In this document: positions 10,615 to 22,706 of the stretch, one piece after another | How the letters are laid out: each line of letters opens with the position of its first letter | Numbering within the stretch: position 1 is the first letter of the stretch | Assembly: GCF_041260155.1 (NCBI RefSeq) | Contig: NC_091932.1 | Location: forward strand, 12,271,441 to 12,335,440 | Direction of reading: 5' to 3' | Source of the DNA: Ptychodera flava | Lineage: Eukaryota > Hemichordata > Enteropneusta > Ptychoderidae | Length of the DNA stretch: 64,000 bases | The notes under the pieces: model-generated | Seen by the model: only the letters and a program-made list of their open reading frames with translations | Told to the model about the DNA's origin: nothing | Database searches by the model: none | Program-made: the position numbers and the translations under genes

Positions 10615-13600
10615 AAAAGAATGGAAACAAGATATTGTGCTCAAAGTATAGCTATGTTTACTGTTAATGTTTCATTTTTTGAATAATATAATTATAATGA
10701 AATCTCGTTCTCTCGCATTAACATTTACGATCTGAAACGACGAAGGAGGAGAAACACAACAATAGTTTATGCATCCAGAAGTATAGAGAGATCTTTCGTG
10801 GTTAAAACGTTTGCAATACAGTTAGTTTGCAAATTGTCCCCTATGATCACAGTCTATCCAGTAGCGAGGGACTGTGCTAAAATAAAGAACAAACTATTTA
10901 CCATATTCAGTTGTTTGGATTACATAAACAACCTCCAATCTTAGTTCAACAAGCTGTATAAAGATATTTCATTTTCAACAAACAATGATTTAAGTTGACC
11001 GGCTGAGCATGACTCAAAGCCGACTGATTTATTGAATACGGTTTCTCGCTGTATAGTGCAACGAGTAGGCAATCATCCCAGTCGAATAGTTTTTCATACA
11101 CGATAATATTGTTACAGATTTTACAAATACACTGTTATTTGAATATGCTTATGAAGACTTTCAGGAAAGTTACAAGTTTCAAATTAGTCACATCTTGCAT
11201 TTCGAAGATCAGGAAGAACCTTTCAAACGAATGCGGCATCAAAATTGTAACCCACAGATTACAATTCACATAATTATCCTTGGCTGCTTTCAGCAACTCA
11301 CGTGTTTAATCCTCAACGACTGACGAAACGGGGGTCCTCATACATCATACTGGTATAACGTTTAGATTTGAGGATCCTCAGAGTTAACACAATGGCCATT
11401 ATGTTTTTTTCCTCTTTCTACAGTTACATTTATCCCTCGACAGAAACATTGCATATAGTGCACAGTGCGTTGAGCTGGCTCTGTATTTCACATAATGCAC
11501 GGAGAAGAATAAGTAAGTATATTTTTTCGTATAACAAACAGCAAAACAGATTAATCTTTGTCAGAGTTACAGCTGTAGGTCTTTTAAGGTGATCGAAATT
11601 AAGGTCGCATTTCATACGCTTGTCATAATCGGCGAAGTTTAGGACGTCTTTCATATTCTTGTCATAATCATCCATTTTCCCGCCAAAATTAATATTTCAC
11701 GCTTCTTAGTTTTCTTGGCTTTCATGTTTCAATAATTCTGCTTTGTTCTTATCGATTCACATTTTAACATTTCACCTTTCCATAGAAATTAACGCCCTTC
11801 GACGCTATAAATCCCGTGCTTTTCCAGTCGATTGGGACTATGACAGTTGTCGTACGAGAAATACCAATACCAACTCAACAACATGGCAGAACTGCTTAAA
11901 ACATATCCGGTAACTTATCGTTGTCATGTACAAACTCTGATCACTACCCAATGTTCTTATTATATTGCAACCATTTGTCATACTGAGCTTTTAAGTAAAG
12001 TGTAATGCATTCGTGGGGTGGGTCTGAAACAATAGTATTGTAATACTCACAGAGAGGTGTAAATTAAAAATGATGAAGCAAGTTCAAAGTGGCGGTATTG
12101 TAACCTTGCATTATGTTTGCGTATCACATTCATAGCTATGTATTTTCACCTTTACTGCTATTGTTATTTGTAGTTTACATTTGTCTACTTTTTTAGTGGT
12201 GTGCATATTGTACAATAGCCGAGTGTTTTGGTTTTAGTCAGAAAATCTATTTTCGCCTCTACCAAATTACTAGATTACAGATATGACAATCACGTATCGC
12301 CATCAGTGACAATTCTCGCTACCTTATGCACGATTTTGCTGTCGAATTGAGTACGAGCAGTCTCAGGATGTCGGCCATGTTTTCAATGTGGCTGATTTCT
12401 ACTGATAAAATATAATAAGATTACAGAAGCAGAAGTACAGTGTAGGGTTATACAGGCATTTAATGCCATAAATGCCTAAAAATAAGAAAAGATAAAATGA
12501 ATTTAGCTAGTTTCATAAACAAACAAAACTTTTGCGATGACCGATGATGACAGCGATTAAATTTGTGTTGAAATATTTATGAGACCACTGTCTCAAACCG
12601 TTGTTGAGATGAGATGTCGACTGTTTACAAAAAATGCATTACAGTATCATGTAGTTCCCCCTTTAGCACAGGACATAACTTATTTATAGTAGTGACAATT
12701 CGACCAGGTTTTCTCTCATGGTTGTTTGCCATTTGAGAATATCATTGTTAGAAATTTCGAAAAAGGTTTAAGGCACACAGAATGCCTAGTCTTTATTTCG
12801 TCTTTAAGCTAAGTCAGCGTGTTTTTCTTGTTAGTAAGGTTTACGAAAGGGCTCTACTTATCTATTATGAAGCTGACGGCAAACCAAGAGATTGTCACAA
12901 GAAGACGTAAAAAGTTTTCCATCCGTAGGCCTACACACTATTTACTATCATTAATTTCTAGAGGCGATACGAGCCTACTTATTACCTGCCAAAGATGTGA
13001 GGATTAAAATGTGAATAGCAAGCATGCATTTTATTATTATGAATTACACTGTTTCGAACTTTCTTTTAACGGAATACACTTTTTTATAACCCTCACCTCC
13101 AATTGAACCGACATAGCATTTTGAAAATGAGGACATTTTCAATTTTTTAATTGGTCCTCGTCAAAATCTGCAAGATTGGTGCAAAGATTAATACTTCGCG
13201 CTCTCGATACATCACTCGTACTTCCACTCGAGTTGAACGACAACGATAATGCTGCCACGAAATACCAGCACAGAATCAAAAACATGGCCTTACTAGTCAA
13301 CATAGCACAACCCACGCACCCAGTAACTTTTCATTGTCATTAAGGAAATCTGCGCACCACTTCCATATCTTTGTCATATTTAGCTCTTACTAATATCGTT
13401 TATTCGTTGCGTAAGTCTGAAAGCAATAGAACTGTTGCATACAAAGAGACAAGTGTAATGTGATAGGCAAGGTCAAAGTCGGGCTATGGTAATACTGCGG
13501 CTTTCGTTTTCACAAAGCCACATCTCACAGAAATAACTGCTTCTGTGATTCTCACCCCATTGCTTGACTGACTTGTACGGCCGTGTAGAGTTTAACTTTG

Positions 13601-16600
13601 TCTATTTCATCAGGTATCGTGACCGGGTCTGCACGCTCCGGCCTGACGGCCGTGACGCACACCAGCCGTTAACTTCCTGTTGGATACTCTATACACACGT
13701 AGATGGTCTTTCGTTTAGTCTCTTATCAAGATTATCTTAATGATGCAATAATTTTTCCAGAGAGGGAATGGTCTGAAATATGAAACGCTGTCCAACTTTA
13801 CTGTCTTCAATGATTTGACATATTTTTTAAACGTGAAATTGTCGTGAAAAAGACAACGCGTTTGTCTTCGTTTTTTTTAATATTAAGACTTTACGTGATT
13901 GCAAAAATCTCGTAGATGTTAATTTAAATAAAACTCACTACTTTGTAGATTTTCTTTTGTACATTGACGTTCAGGTCCAGATACCCAGGATGTACCCTCG
14001 TCTTTGTTTTCCAGCGACAACAAAAAGTTAAAAAAGTAAAAGGGGCAATAAATTTTGAATTACCACTTTACAAATCGAATGCGTCATCTGATCAGAGTGT
14101 ACTAGACCTTGCTTTACGAATTATTCAGACTGTCTGATAGACTGATAGTCGCTTATCTTATGAGTATCGAACAGGGATTGATACCTATCTTATGCGAGTC
14201 ACTTTTACACGACTTGGCTACCATCAGCTGACTGAAGTGTGATTGGCTTGAAAGCTATAGCATTGACTTAGTTGCATGTGCAACGATCTCTAACTGCGTA
14301 ATCGGTTTCGACAACCTGTCAGAACAAAAGCTTGAAATAACACTACAAATGGGTACTGAAACTACGATTTTATTTTTAGCCTTTTAAATCAACCGGAAAC
14401 AATGACCGAAAGCTCTATACGTGTGTGTTTTTCATATCTTTAATTTATTTTGATGGATGTGTATAGTCATTCGTTTCGTATGCCACTGCACAACGCTCTT
14501 TGCAAATCTTAATTTAAATATATAATGATAATCATGCGTTTCAACAAGTCTATATGTTGACACCCCAGCCCCTTACCCCCGCCTTCAGGATGAGGACACC
14601 ACAGCGCTGCTTTATGAGCATATTTAATGCTCATTCACTCACTTGAAATGTCCATTATCTTCAAATGTCCATAATTGGCAGTCAAGAAAATGGAATCGAG
14701 ATTTACAAAGCCGCAGAATCTACAAACATTTTCAGTGTTAGCCAATGTAACTTAACAAATGAACAATAACATCCGTTCGACCAGATACAGTGGCAAACTT
14801 AACCGCTTTAATGAGTAAGGCAAACACATTTTACTGCTCCGCTATTTCTGAAACTCTCCATTTCATATGGCCAATTAACATCACATCTGAGTCCCATGAT
14901 ATTGTTACTCTCTCGTTTGTCGCTATTTCAGATGTACAGTCATGACAGTTTCCATTAGTTTTGCAAGTGATTTATAGTCTTCTGTTCGACAAAGAAATCG
15001 TTTAAATTTAATACTTTTGTAAGACGGCGTTAACCAGTACTCCTTAAATGTATGCAGCCTAAATATTCCGTTAAAAAGTTTTCGTTTCAGAGGAAAATTA
15101 CTGTTTTGAACTCTCAAAGTACGGCAACCAGTCATCCAGCGAAGGCATCACAGTCCGTATAACCTGGCTAAATCCCCTCCCTTAAAATGAGCGATTCAAT
15201 AACTTAGTTAACTTAGTTATCTTTCTGACCGCGATTCCTCCGCACGCTGTAAAGTTAATGAAGCACTCGCACATATTTACTCGCTATCATACATCGGACA
15301 CAAAGTGCATCAAAACGATGTAAACACCAATAAACTGGACTTTAGATAGCCTTTGGGACAATTCTGTTCACCAGCAGAACTATAACAACATAGGGCAGAT
15401 AATGCGGCGACACAATTTATATTTATCGTCTTTTTAGTCCACAAGATCCAACTCCCAAAATGAAAACAGCAGAAGGGGCATGGTTTGCATTCAGGACACG
15501 AACCAAGATGTGTTTGGTTTGAATTTTTAGCAATAAAGGTTCTTCTAAGTGCAACGGGAGGAGAGAGAAACTGTGGTTTTATTTTTGCAAACACCAGTAT
15601 CACAGCTACTTAACGTACCGCTACGATAACTGCACCAATTTAAGGTATCAGTGTTGGAGTTCCGGCAGTGAACGATGCTATCTAAGCATACCCATACGCC
15701 AGTGCCATATACGCATAATCTTAAGTATAGAGATAAACTTTCTCTGTGATAAAGCTGATTTTAGCGGCAAAGTATAAATTAAGTGTCTTTGATCGGTTGA
15801 AGGTGAGTCACATGAAACAGAAATGTGTCTTGAACACGATAAATGTAAAAAACTCAAATAGCCACCACGCTCCGTTCGCTAGAACAGACACTCCTACTTG
15901 TAGAACGCTCTTCCCCAAATAAAGTAGTACATTACCTTATTTCTTCACTGCTCAAAATGTTACACCAATATTATAGGAAGTAGTCATCTTGTCGAAAAAT
16001 TTACATGTAAATCTTTTACTTTCACCAACAGCCTGGTAATGTACGATGGAAGGTACAGACAACAGTGATGTTCACCACTGATTTCACAGCTAGATAAAAT
16101 CGTATTATTGTGACGTCACAACTTCACGAGCACATGATCACGTACACCAATAATCTTAAAGCTGTTATAGATTTTTGCCTAGTCTCGTTTAATCACATTC
16201 CTTACGGGTTTCACAAATTATTAAACGTAAATTGTTTGAATCTAGCTTTGCGTATAGGTCAAGATAAGGGATGCCTTAACCTCCTCAAGTTAAAAGGTTG
16301 ATACTATCATTTTTTCATGAATCCAAAATACCCACATTCTCCACCAAATATAGCAATTCCGATTTTCACGTTTTAGATCGCATAGACTGGAGAATCTTTT
16401 TCTTTATGATCTATCTATAATAAAGTATATATTGAGGGATTCGATAGAGCACAGATTCTTGAACGGTATTTTATTGCATACGACAAAAGGCAGAGTGGTA
16501 AACGAGAGTCTCTGCAAACACCTCATCTTGTGCTGTAAAAAGATGCCAGCTCCTTCTGAACAGCTACGTGCAAATTAAGGATAGAAAGGATGTCCAAATG

Positions 16601-17560
16601 AGAAATCGTATTGTTCATATGAGGTCACACTGTAGTCATGTTAACATAAACTAAATGTTTTTCAATACTGACTTCAGCATAGAAAATCAAACGCGTACAC
16701 ACATTGTCCTTGCATTTAGGCAAGCGTATGACTTCCTATTAAAGATTTATCCGTAACGGTTGTAAACTTTTGTTTCGCTTGGTTTGGTCATAGCCAGTAA
16801 AATATAAATAACACAACGATTGTATGACACGTACAATTCAAACTTCAAATACAGTAATCGAAAATAAGCTCAGACTAATTCGCATGTAAAAACTATTTGT
16901 ATGCAAAAACAGTGACTAGACATAGCAAGGAATTTTGTACATAGCATTTTGCATTTACAAATATAACAACTTATTTTGTTTGATAAATGACGTTGTGCCA
17001 CCATTATCGTTGCTGTTACAGTAGCAACTGTACTGTCCAACTTCCGTTGGACAGTTTGAAACCTTTATGTCTAAAAGCTTGCAAATTTTGCATCTAGTAA
17101 TTGACACATGAACCTGCTTAAATATGAACCTACTTTGTCGTCTGCAAGTTCAATTCCAGCATAATTTGCTTGTGTTATTGTTCATAATTATGCTTAACAG
17201 TTTTCTCTCTTGTTTCCATTTATATGGCTTAATGGTAACGATATCTTGTATCAATAACGGGTGGAGAATAATACTTACTGGCTATGGAGCGATATATTTT
17301 ACAAATGCCTAGTAATAATAATACTTTGCATGTTTCACATTTGTTTCTTTACAAGCACTCAAAAAATGGCAGCGTCCATGAACTCAGTCGGTGACTAAGA
17401 AAATTAATGCGCATGCATATAGAACCTGCGCATGCGTAGTCAGTTAGCCGCTGGCGCGGATATTATATTCAGATTTTGTCATAGACAAGTTACGTCCCGG
17501 GAACAGATTTTCGCATTCAAAATGTAACCGTTGTTCTCTTATACAGGCTTTTGTGAGTAT
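10615..17560. repeat. Duplicated 5' flank of unit A, first part
   Basis: No gene is supported. This span aligns in order with about 22,740-27,420 beside gene B. Anchors include 'CATCCGGTAACTTATC'-like sequence at 11,900 and 23,390, 'CAGATACCCAGG'-like at 13,980 and 23,930, 'ACATCCGTTCGA(C/T)CAGAT' at 14,770 and 24,690, and 'GTGACGTCAC' at 16,110 and 26,525. The segment at 11,700-12,000 is repeated again at 13,190-13,400, so this flank also has an internal duplication. Small open frames here are not conserved between copies. Confidence 0.7.
17427..17436. promoter_or_regulatory. NRF1-like palindrome
   Basis: TGCGCATGCG at this position, with a second GCGCATGC 18 bases before it, in a short CpG-rich patch. 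The consensus resembles NRF1 sites. It may also be chance or part of a small inserted element, since unit B lacks the patch. Confidence 0.25.
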
Positions 17561-20433
17561 ATTCTGAAAATTGGAGGGAAACAAATCTTTCCATTTTCGG
17601 GTATTGTGTATATAGAAAATTAAATTTTTCCAATGTCATTTAAAATATATATTCTATGGTAACCGTTAGACAATTTCTGGCAATGTGCTCCTTATATTTA
17701 ACATTTGGCAACATTGCTCATAACTATAAGTCTTCAACCATATTTACACTCTTTCTCTTGTCACCAGCTATCAGATGTAGAGTCTTAACGGTTTTCATTA
17801 TTGCTCAACTGTTTGATAGTGCTCTGTTCGACAAAGTTTGCGTTAAATATTCAGTCAAAATGATCATGTTATTATCAGTGGCGTGCAAAGATATTGCTTG
17901 AACGAATGCACCATGCAACCTAAATTTGCAGTCGTTACCAGGTAACAGTAATCAATGAATAATAAATTTGACGGGGAAAGTTATCATTATTCTACGTCAT
18001 GCTATGTCTTCTTGAAATCAACCATGTATTTAAATGTCGATCATGCATTGTGAGTGAGCGTCATTGAAATTTGTTTCTCATGATACATTTTCTACGAAGG
18101 GATGAGGCAACACGGTTGTCAGCCCAAAAGATCCAATTACCGACGTGAAAACAGCAGAAAAGGAATGTTTTGCATGCAGCGGTAATTCTGACACGCAGCA
18201 TGATGCATAGAGATTTGCTTGCGATCAAGGTTCTTCTGAGTTCAAGTGACTCTATTTCTCCAAAAACTGCTGATATGGCTATACCTTGGCCTATTGATAC
18301 TGCTACAATAACTAGTTAAACCACCATTAATCTCAGCATACACAAACTCCGTGAAATATAAGAATACACTAAAGCACAGAGATAAACTTGTGCTGTAATG
18401 CAGCTGATTTTGGCAGGAAAGTATAACATTGATTGTCCTTTTTATTTGTTCAAGATCTGTCATTTGAGAAAGATTAATACGAGGGGTAAAGACAGGAAGG
18501 AACCATAAGAACGACAATCTGACTTTATTGTCAAGGAATCTCCTTTTTATTTGTAAAATCTGTAAAGTATGTAATGTGATTCTCAAAACTTGACTGTCAC
18601 GCTCAGATTCTCCGCTATAAACAGTATTTTTATTGAAGAGAACAAATCCAAACGCAGCTACTTTATATCGACTAGCAGTACAGACTGCTAAGAAGTATAT
18701 TTAATACGCTACCATAATGGTTATCATATTAACCGTATTTCTCATATGGTTATCAGTAAATACATTACGCGTAAACATTAATCAATTAGGCTGTAAATAA
18801 GGTCAAAAAATGGACTACTTCACTCCATTAAGGTATAAAAATGAGACTGACGTTGAAACACATGAACGGTAACTGTATTGTAACGGAGAGTACAATGCAG
18901 AAAGACTCTGGAAATATCACATCTTGTGCAGTGAAACCGTTTCTGATCCTCAAACCACCCTGATTAAATATGTTAGAGATATGTTGTCCAATGAAGAAAC
19001 TGCGAAAAGTCATATAAGATTACAATGTAGTAATATGATAATGCTCTTAGTCTTGTCTGTAGTCACTTCAGTATGGCTAATTAAATACAAGCATGCACTC
19101 TCCCTGTGATTTCTTATGGAGGAAAACTAGTGGTTTGATGGGGATGGTTGCTGTTTCAAACATAGCAACAAGTGATACGTTTGACATCATCAGATGAAGG
19201 AAATGTCCTGCATATTAAAGGAGAAATCAGCATTCATTCTGCATAATATCAATTTTATTTAATATCAGAAATCGGTTTAATGTGATTTTTGAGCTTTTCA
19301 AAGATAATTGGATACATTTCAGAAAGTGATTTGTATTTCAAAATCTAGTTGAGCTAATTGGACCATTTATTGTGCTTGATTTTGTCTAAAAATTGAATGT
19401 TGAGATTTACCGTTATACAGAACGAGCCAAAGGAACAGATTTTCGCTCTCCAAATTGAACAATTTTTCTAGTTTTCAGATTTTTCGAGAACCGTTTTGAA
19501 ACTCGCAGAAAAAGAATTTTCTTCAATCTTTTCAAGTATAAATTTGATATACAATGACCATTTTGAGAGTTTTAGCAATTGTGCTACTTTAATCCAAAAT
19601 GTACACGGTAACCGTAAAGTTACATCATAAATTGAAAATGATAACATTTTCAACTCACACACAAGAGATGTTTCGATGATGGAACCGTTCAACATCCCTT
19701 GATGGAAAAACTAGTTCGGGTATATATGTGCTAATTATGAAATCCTATGATAACGAGCCGGTAAAAGGGAATAAAAAAGTAAATTTCCTAGAGTAAATTA
19801 CAAAAATTTCAAATTTCGAAGCCTTAGTGATGTACCATGTATCTTACTTTCTTCAGTGTTTTGTTCCGATTTTAAGTGTCGATTATTTAACCTACTCCCT
19901 TCTACCTCCAAGAAAAGGCCCAAAGCCTTGCAATGTAAAATACAACAGCTTTTGGATCATATACGTTTCGATAAGAAACTCTGAGGCATTTGTACAGTTG
20001 GAGGCAAAAACCGATTCTAGAGGTTATTCAAATTTGCTGTCACGTAGGAAAATATGTTCTTCAAGAGGGAATGGGCTTAGTTTGTTACAGAGAATTCATT
20101 AATTTGAAGGGTCAAATACTTGTCCTAGAACAATTTTTACACTCCCATTAAGCATTACATAGATGCCACATAAACAGAATGCACTATCCGTATTCGATGC
20201 TAGGATATTTAGAATTTTAATTTTGTGGTTTGAATGAAAAAAGGGTCAATTTCCCATTTTCAAGAGATAAAATACTTTCTATTGTGAATTTTCACAATAA
20301 GAGGTGCACACCAATATATTACTTATGTATTCTAGTTCAAGCTAAACTTTAACCAACAAGTCATTTTATGTTTGTTAAGCAAGCGGTATTTCACTGTCTC
20401 CCCTCAATTTGCGAAGTAACTGGTATTTCACCA
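17561..20433. repeat. Distal flank of unit A and 3' flank of gene B
   Basis: No gene is supported. Positions 18,120-18,420 repeat the segment at 15,425-15,770 (shared blocks on reference to 'ATGAAAACAGCAGAA' and 'AAGGTTCTTCTGAGT'). Positions 19,140-19,260 match 3,600-3,750. Positions 19,400-20,300 match about 30,150-31,050 in the unit of gene C. The unit boundary probably falls near 19,300. Confidence 0.55.
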
Positions 20434-22677
20434 CTATTGTGCAAAGACTTTAATGCAATCCTTGTCATGATCAACTACTGCCACTCTACAGGGCACATCA
20501 TTGGTCAAGGTGATACCATGTGGCAAACGCAGTCCGTCCTTATCGCGATCGATACGACATACGAACATGCCATTGGTAGTGAATTTCTGAACACGTTGGT
20601 TTGTGACCTCACCAATATACAGGTATCCGTTGCTATCAATTGCGACACCGAAAGGCCCGCAAAGGTGACCCTGTTCTATACCACAGCTGCCGATCGAACA
20701 CAAAAACTCGCAGTCTGCACTGATCACCCACAGGCGACAATTGTTATAATCTGAAACAAATGCCATCCCCTGGCCATTAATAGCTAAATATGCAGGTCCT
20801 CTGAAATGTCCCCGCTTGGTGCCATATTTTCCAAAGGATCTGATATGCCTGCCACCAGATGTAAATGTTCGAACACAGTGACTGTTTTCCTTGTCTGTGC
20901 CTGAAACTTTTCCATCCCAGTCTGTCACATAGACAGTGTCATCTAGAGGACTAATTGCAATTCCGTGAGGATGTTTCAGCTCTGCCTGACCAAAGTATCG
21001 AAATAATTGTCCATTCTCATCACTTACAACCACTCGGTTGTTACCTACGTCTGTCATGAAGTATTCATTTTCAGTTGATATTGCTATATCATAGAGAATT
21101 GTCGGGTTCTCGAAATGCGTGAATGTAAAGGCTGACTTGAAATTTCCATCTGTGTCAATTATATGTACTCTCTTGTTACCTCTGTCGCATGTCACCAAAT
21201 CACCATGTCGGTTGGTGGCAATACCAATTGGACAACTAAAATGACACCTATCATTGCCATATTTACCAATATCTCTAATTAATCCTTTCGTTATGAGAAT
21301 ATCGAAAGGTGCTCCTGGTACTACTTCTCCATCAATTGCTACTGTCACCCGATATGTACCTTCCACTCGGCCATGTACAGTAACCCTGTGTGTTCCATCT
21401 CTATTGTCAAAGACACTGAGATCTTCCCACGACCCCTCTCGTTTTGCTACCTTGGCCATGACTTCTTCATAAGGTATAACCAATTTTCCCGTGCTGTCTC
21501 TTGTCGTGATGATGACGTCAACTGAGCCGCCAGTGAACAACTCTTGAGGAGTATTTGTAACTGAACAGTGCGGAACACTTACGTTTGATTGCAGCAATCC
21601 TAGCACACCACTCTCTTCGATGCTACTCTTGGCCTTGAATTTGACAATGTCCGGTGGTTCCGGAGCTTTTGTTTCTGTCTTGGTCAATTTTTCGATACGT
21701 TTCACCATGTCTTTCTTCGAAGACAGGAGCTGTATGGCACTACCATGCGATATGTTACTTTCAATATTTCTGCATACACTGCAGATGTTACTGTATTGCA
21801 TTTCCGACTCATAAATTTGCATCTCAGCTGTTTTCAGCTCTGCATCATATTTTGCAGTTAGCTCCTCAACTAGTCTGTGCTGTTCCCTTCTTATCATCCT
21901 GACGATCTCGTCTGCTTTGCCCCTTATCTTCTGTTCTTCTTCAAGGCAGTGTTTTCTCAGCATAACTATGTTATCGCCTGCCACAAATTTACTTGCCCTA
22001 CTCCTTGCCTCTTTAACTCGCAACTTTGTCAACATTTCTCTTAACTTCTCAACATAGTCGTCAGCCGCTTCCTGAAGCTTTCTATGGGAACACTTAGGAA
22101 TGTGATGTTCAACGACAGTGCATTCTAAACAGACGGGAACTTGGCAAGTGTCGCAGTAAAATTCGACCACGTCCTCTGGATGACTCCTACAGTAAACCAT
22201 TAAGTCAAGCCTAATGTCAGCAAACTTTTGTTCGTGGTAGTTACTGAGTGCCACAACTCTGTGGTCCTTGGTGGCTGGGACAGTTTTGTGAGGCTTCGTG
22301 CATGTTTGGCAGAAATCTAAACTACAATCAACGCACCTGTGAGAGGCGGCATTTTCTTCGCAACGTTCACAGACTCCGTGTATATTATCACGACCAGGCA
22401 TTCCCTGACAAACAATATCGAGCAGCGAGCTGATAAAAAAGCTACTTTTCAACCCTTTCACTCCCTCATGAGATAGTTGACAAGGAATTTTACAAGTCGG
22501 ACAAACCAGCTCAGTTGCCTTTCCCGTAAATTTTATCAGACACTCCGCACAAAACGTGTGATGGCAGGGCAGGATCTTGGGATTCTTGTACTGTTCACGA
22601 CATATTGGACAGGACAGGAAATCTTCATCAATTTTAGTGAGAGTTTTCGACGACTGGGTACGAGTAAGCTTTGCCAT
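20434..22677 (-). CDS. TRIM-NHL protein, copy B
   Basis: This encodes a 747-residue protein with the same order of domains as copy A: RING (Cys23, Cys26, Cys38, His40, Cys43, Cys46, Cys59, Cys62), B-box 1 (GVCERCEENAASHRC), B-box 2 (CDTCQVPVCLECTVVEH), coiled coil, filamin-type Ig domain (DNRDGTHRVTVHGRVEG) and an NHL propeller ending CIKVFAQ. All zinc ligands that can be checked are present, so it looks functional as a putative cytoplasmic E3 ligase. The start is the ATG in ATCATGG, 27 bases after a conserved acceptor; the GTG further upstream is rejected. By eye it is closer to copy A than to copy C. It is a single coding exon on the same strand as A and C, with duplicated flanks, so it arose by tandem DNA duplication and not by separate retroposition. 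Confidence 0.93.
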   Translation of the reverse strand: MAKLTRTQSSKTLTKIDEDFLSCPICREQYKNPKILPCHHTFCAECLIKFTGKATELVCPTCKIPCQLSHEGVKGLKSSFFISSLLDIVCQGMPGRDNIHGVCERCEENAASHRCVDCSLDFCQTCTKPHKTVPATKDHRVVALSNYHEQKFADIRLDLMVYCRSHPEDVVEFYCDTCQVPVCLECTVVEHHIPKCSHRKLQEAADDYVEKLREMLTKLRVKEARSRASKFVAGDNIVMLRKHCLEEEQKIRGKADEIVRMIRREQHRLVEELTAKYDAELKTAEMQIYESEMQYSNICSVCRNIESNISHGSAIQLLSSKKDMVKRIEKLTKTETKAPEPPDIVKFKAKSSIEESGVLGLLQSNVSVPHCSVTNTPQELFTGGSVDVIITTRDSTGKLVIPYEEVMAKVAKREGSWEDLSVFDNRDGTHRVTVHGRVEGTYRVTVAIDGEVVPGAPFDILITKGLIRDIGKYGNDRCHFSCPIGIATNRHGDLVTCDRGNKRVHIIDTDGNFKSAFTFTHFENPTILYDIAISTENEYFMTDVGNNRVVVSDENGQLFRYFGQAELKHPHGIAISPLDDTVYVTDWDGKVSGTDKENSHCVRTFTSGGRHIRSFGKYGTKRGHFRGPAYLAINGQGMAFVSDYNNCRLWVISADCEFLCSIGSCGIEQGHLCGPFGVAIDSNGYLYIGEVTNQRVQKFTTNGMFVCRIDRDKDGLRLPHGITLTNDVPCRVAVVDHDKDCIKVFAQ

Positions 22678-22706
22678 GATGTGAGATGAAGGGGTGATCA
22701 CTGCCT
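22678..22706 (-). promoter_or_regulatory. 5' UTR and splice acceptor of gene B
   Basis: The minus-strand acceptor CTTGTAG ends at 22705 and is followed by 27 bases of leader before the ATG, matching genes A and C. Confidence 0.65.

Noticed and set aside
19827-20102. 91-codon plus-strand frame
   Set aside because: The matching sequence in unit C (about 30,450-30,650) does not keep the frame.
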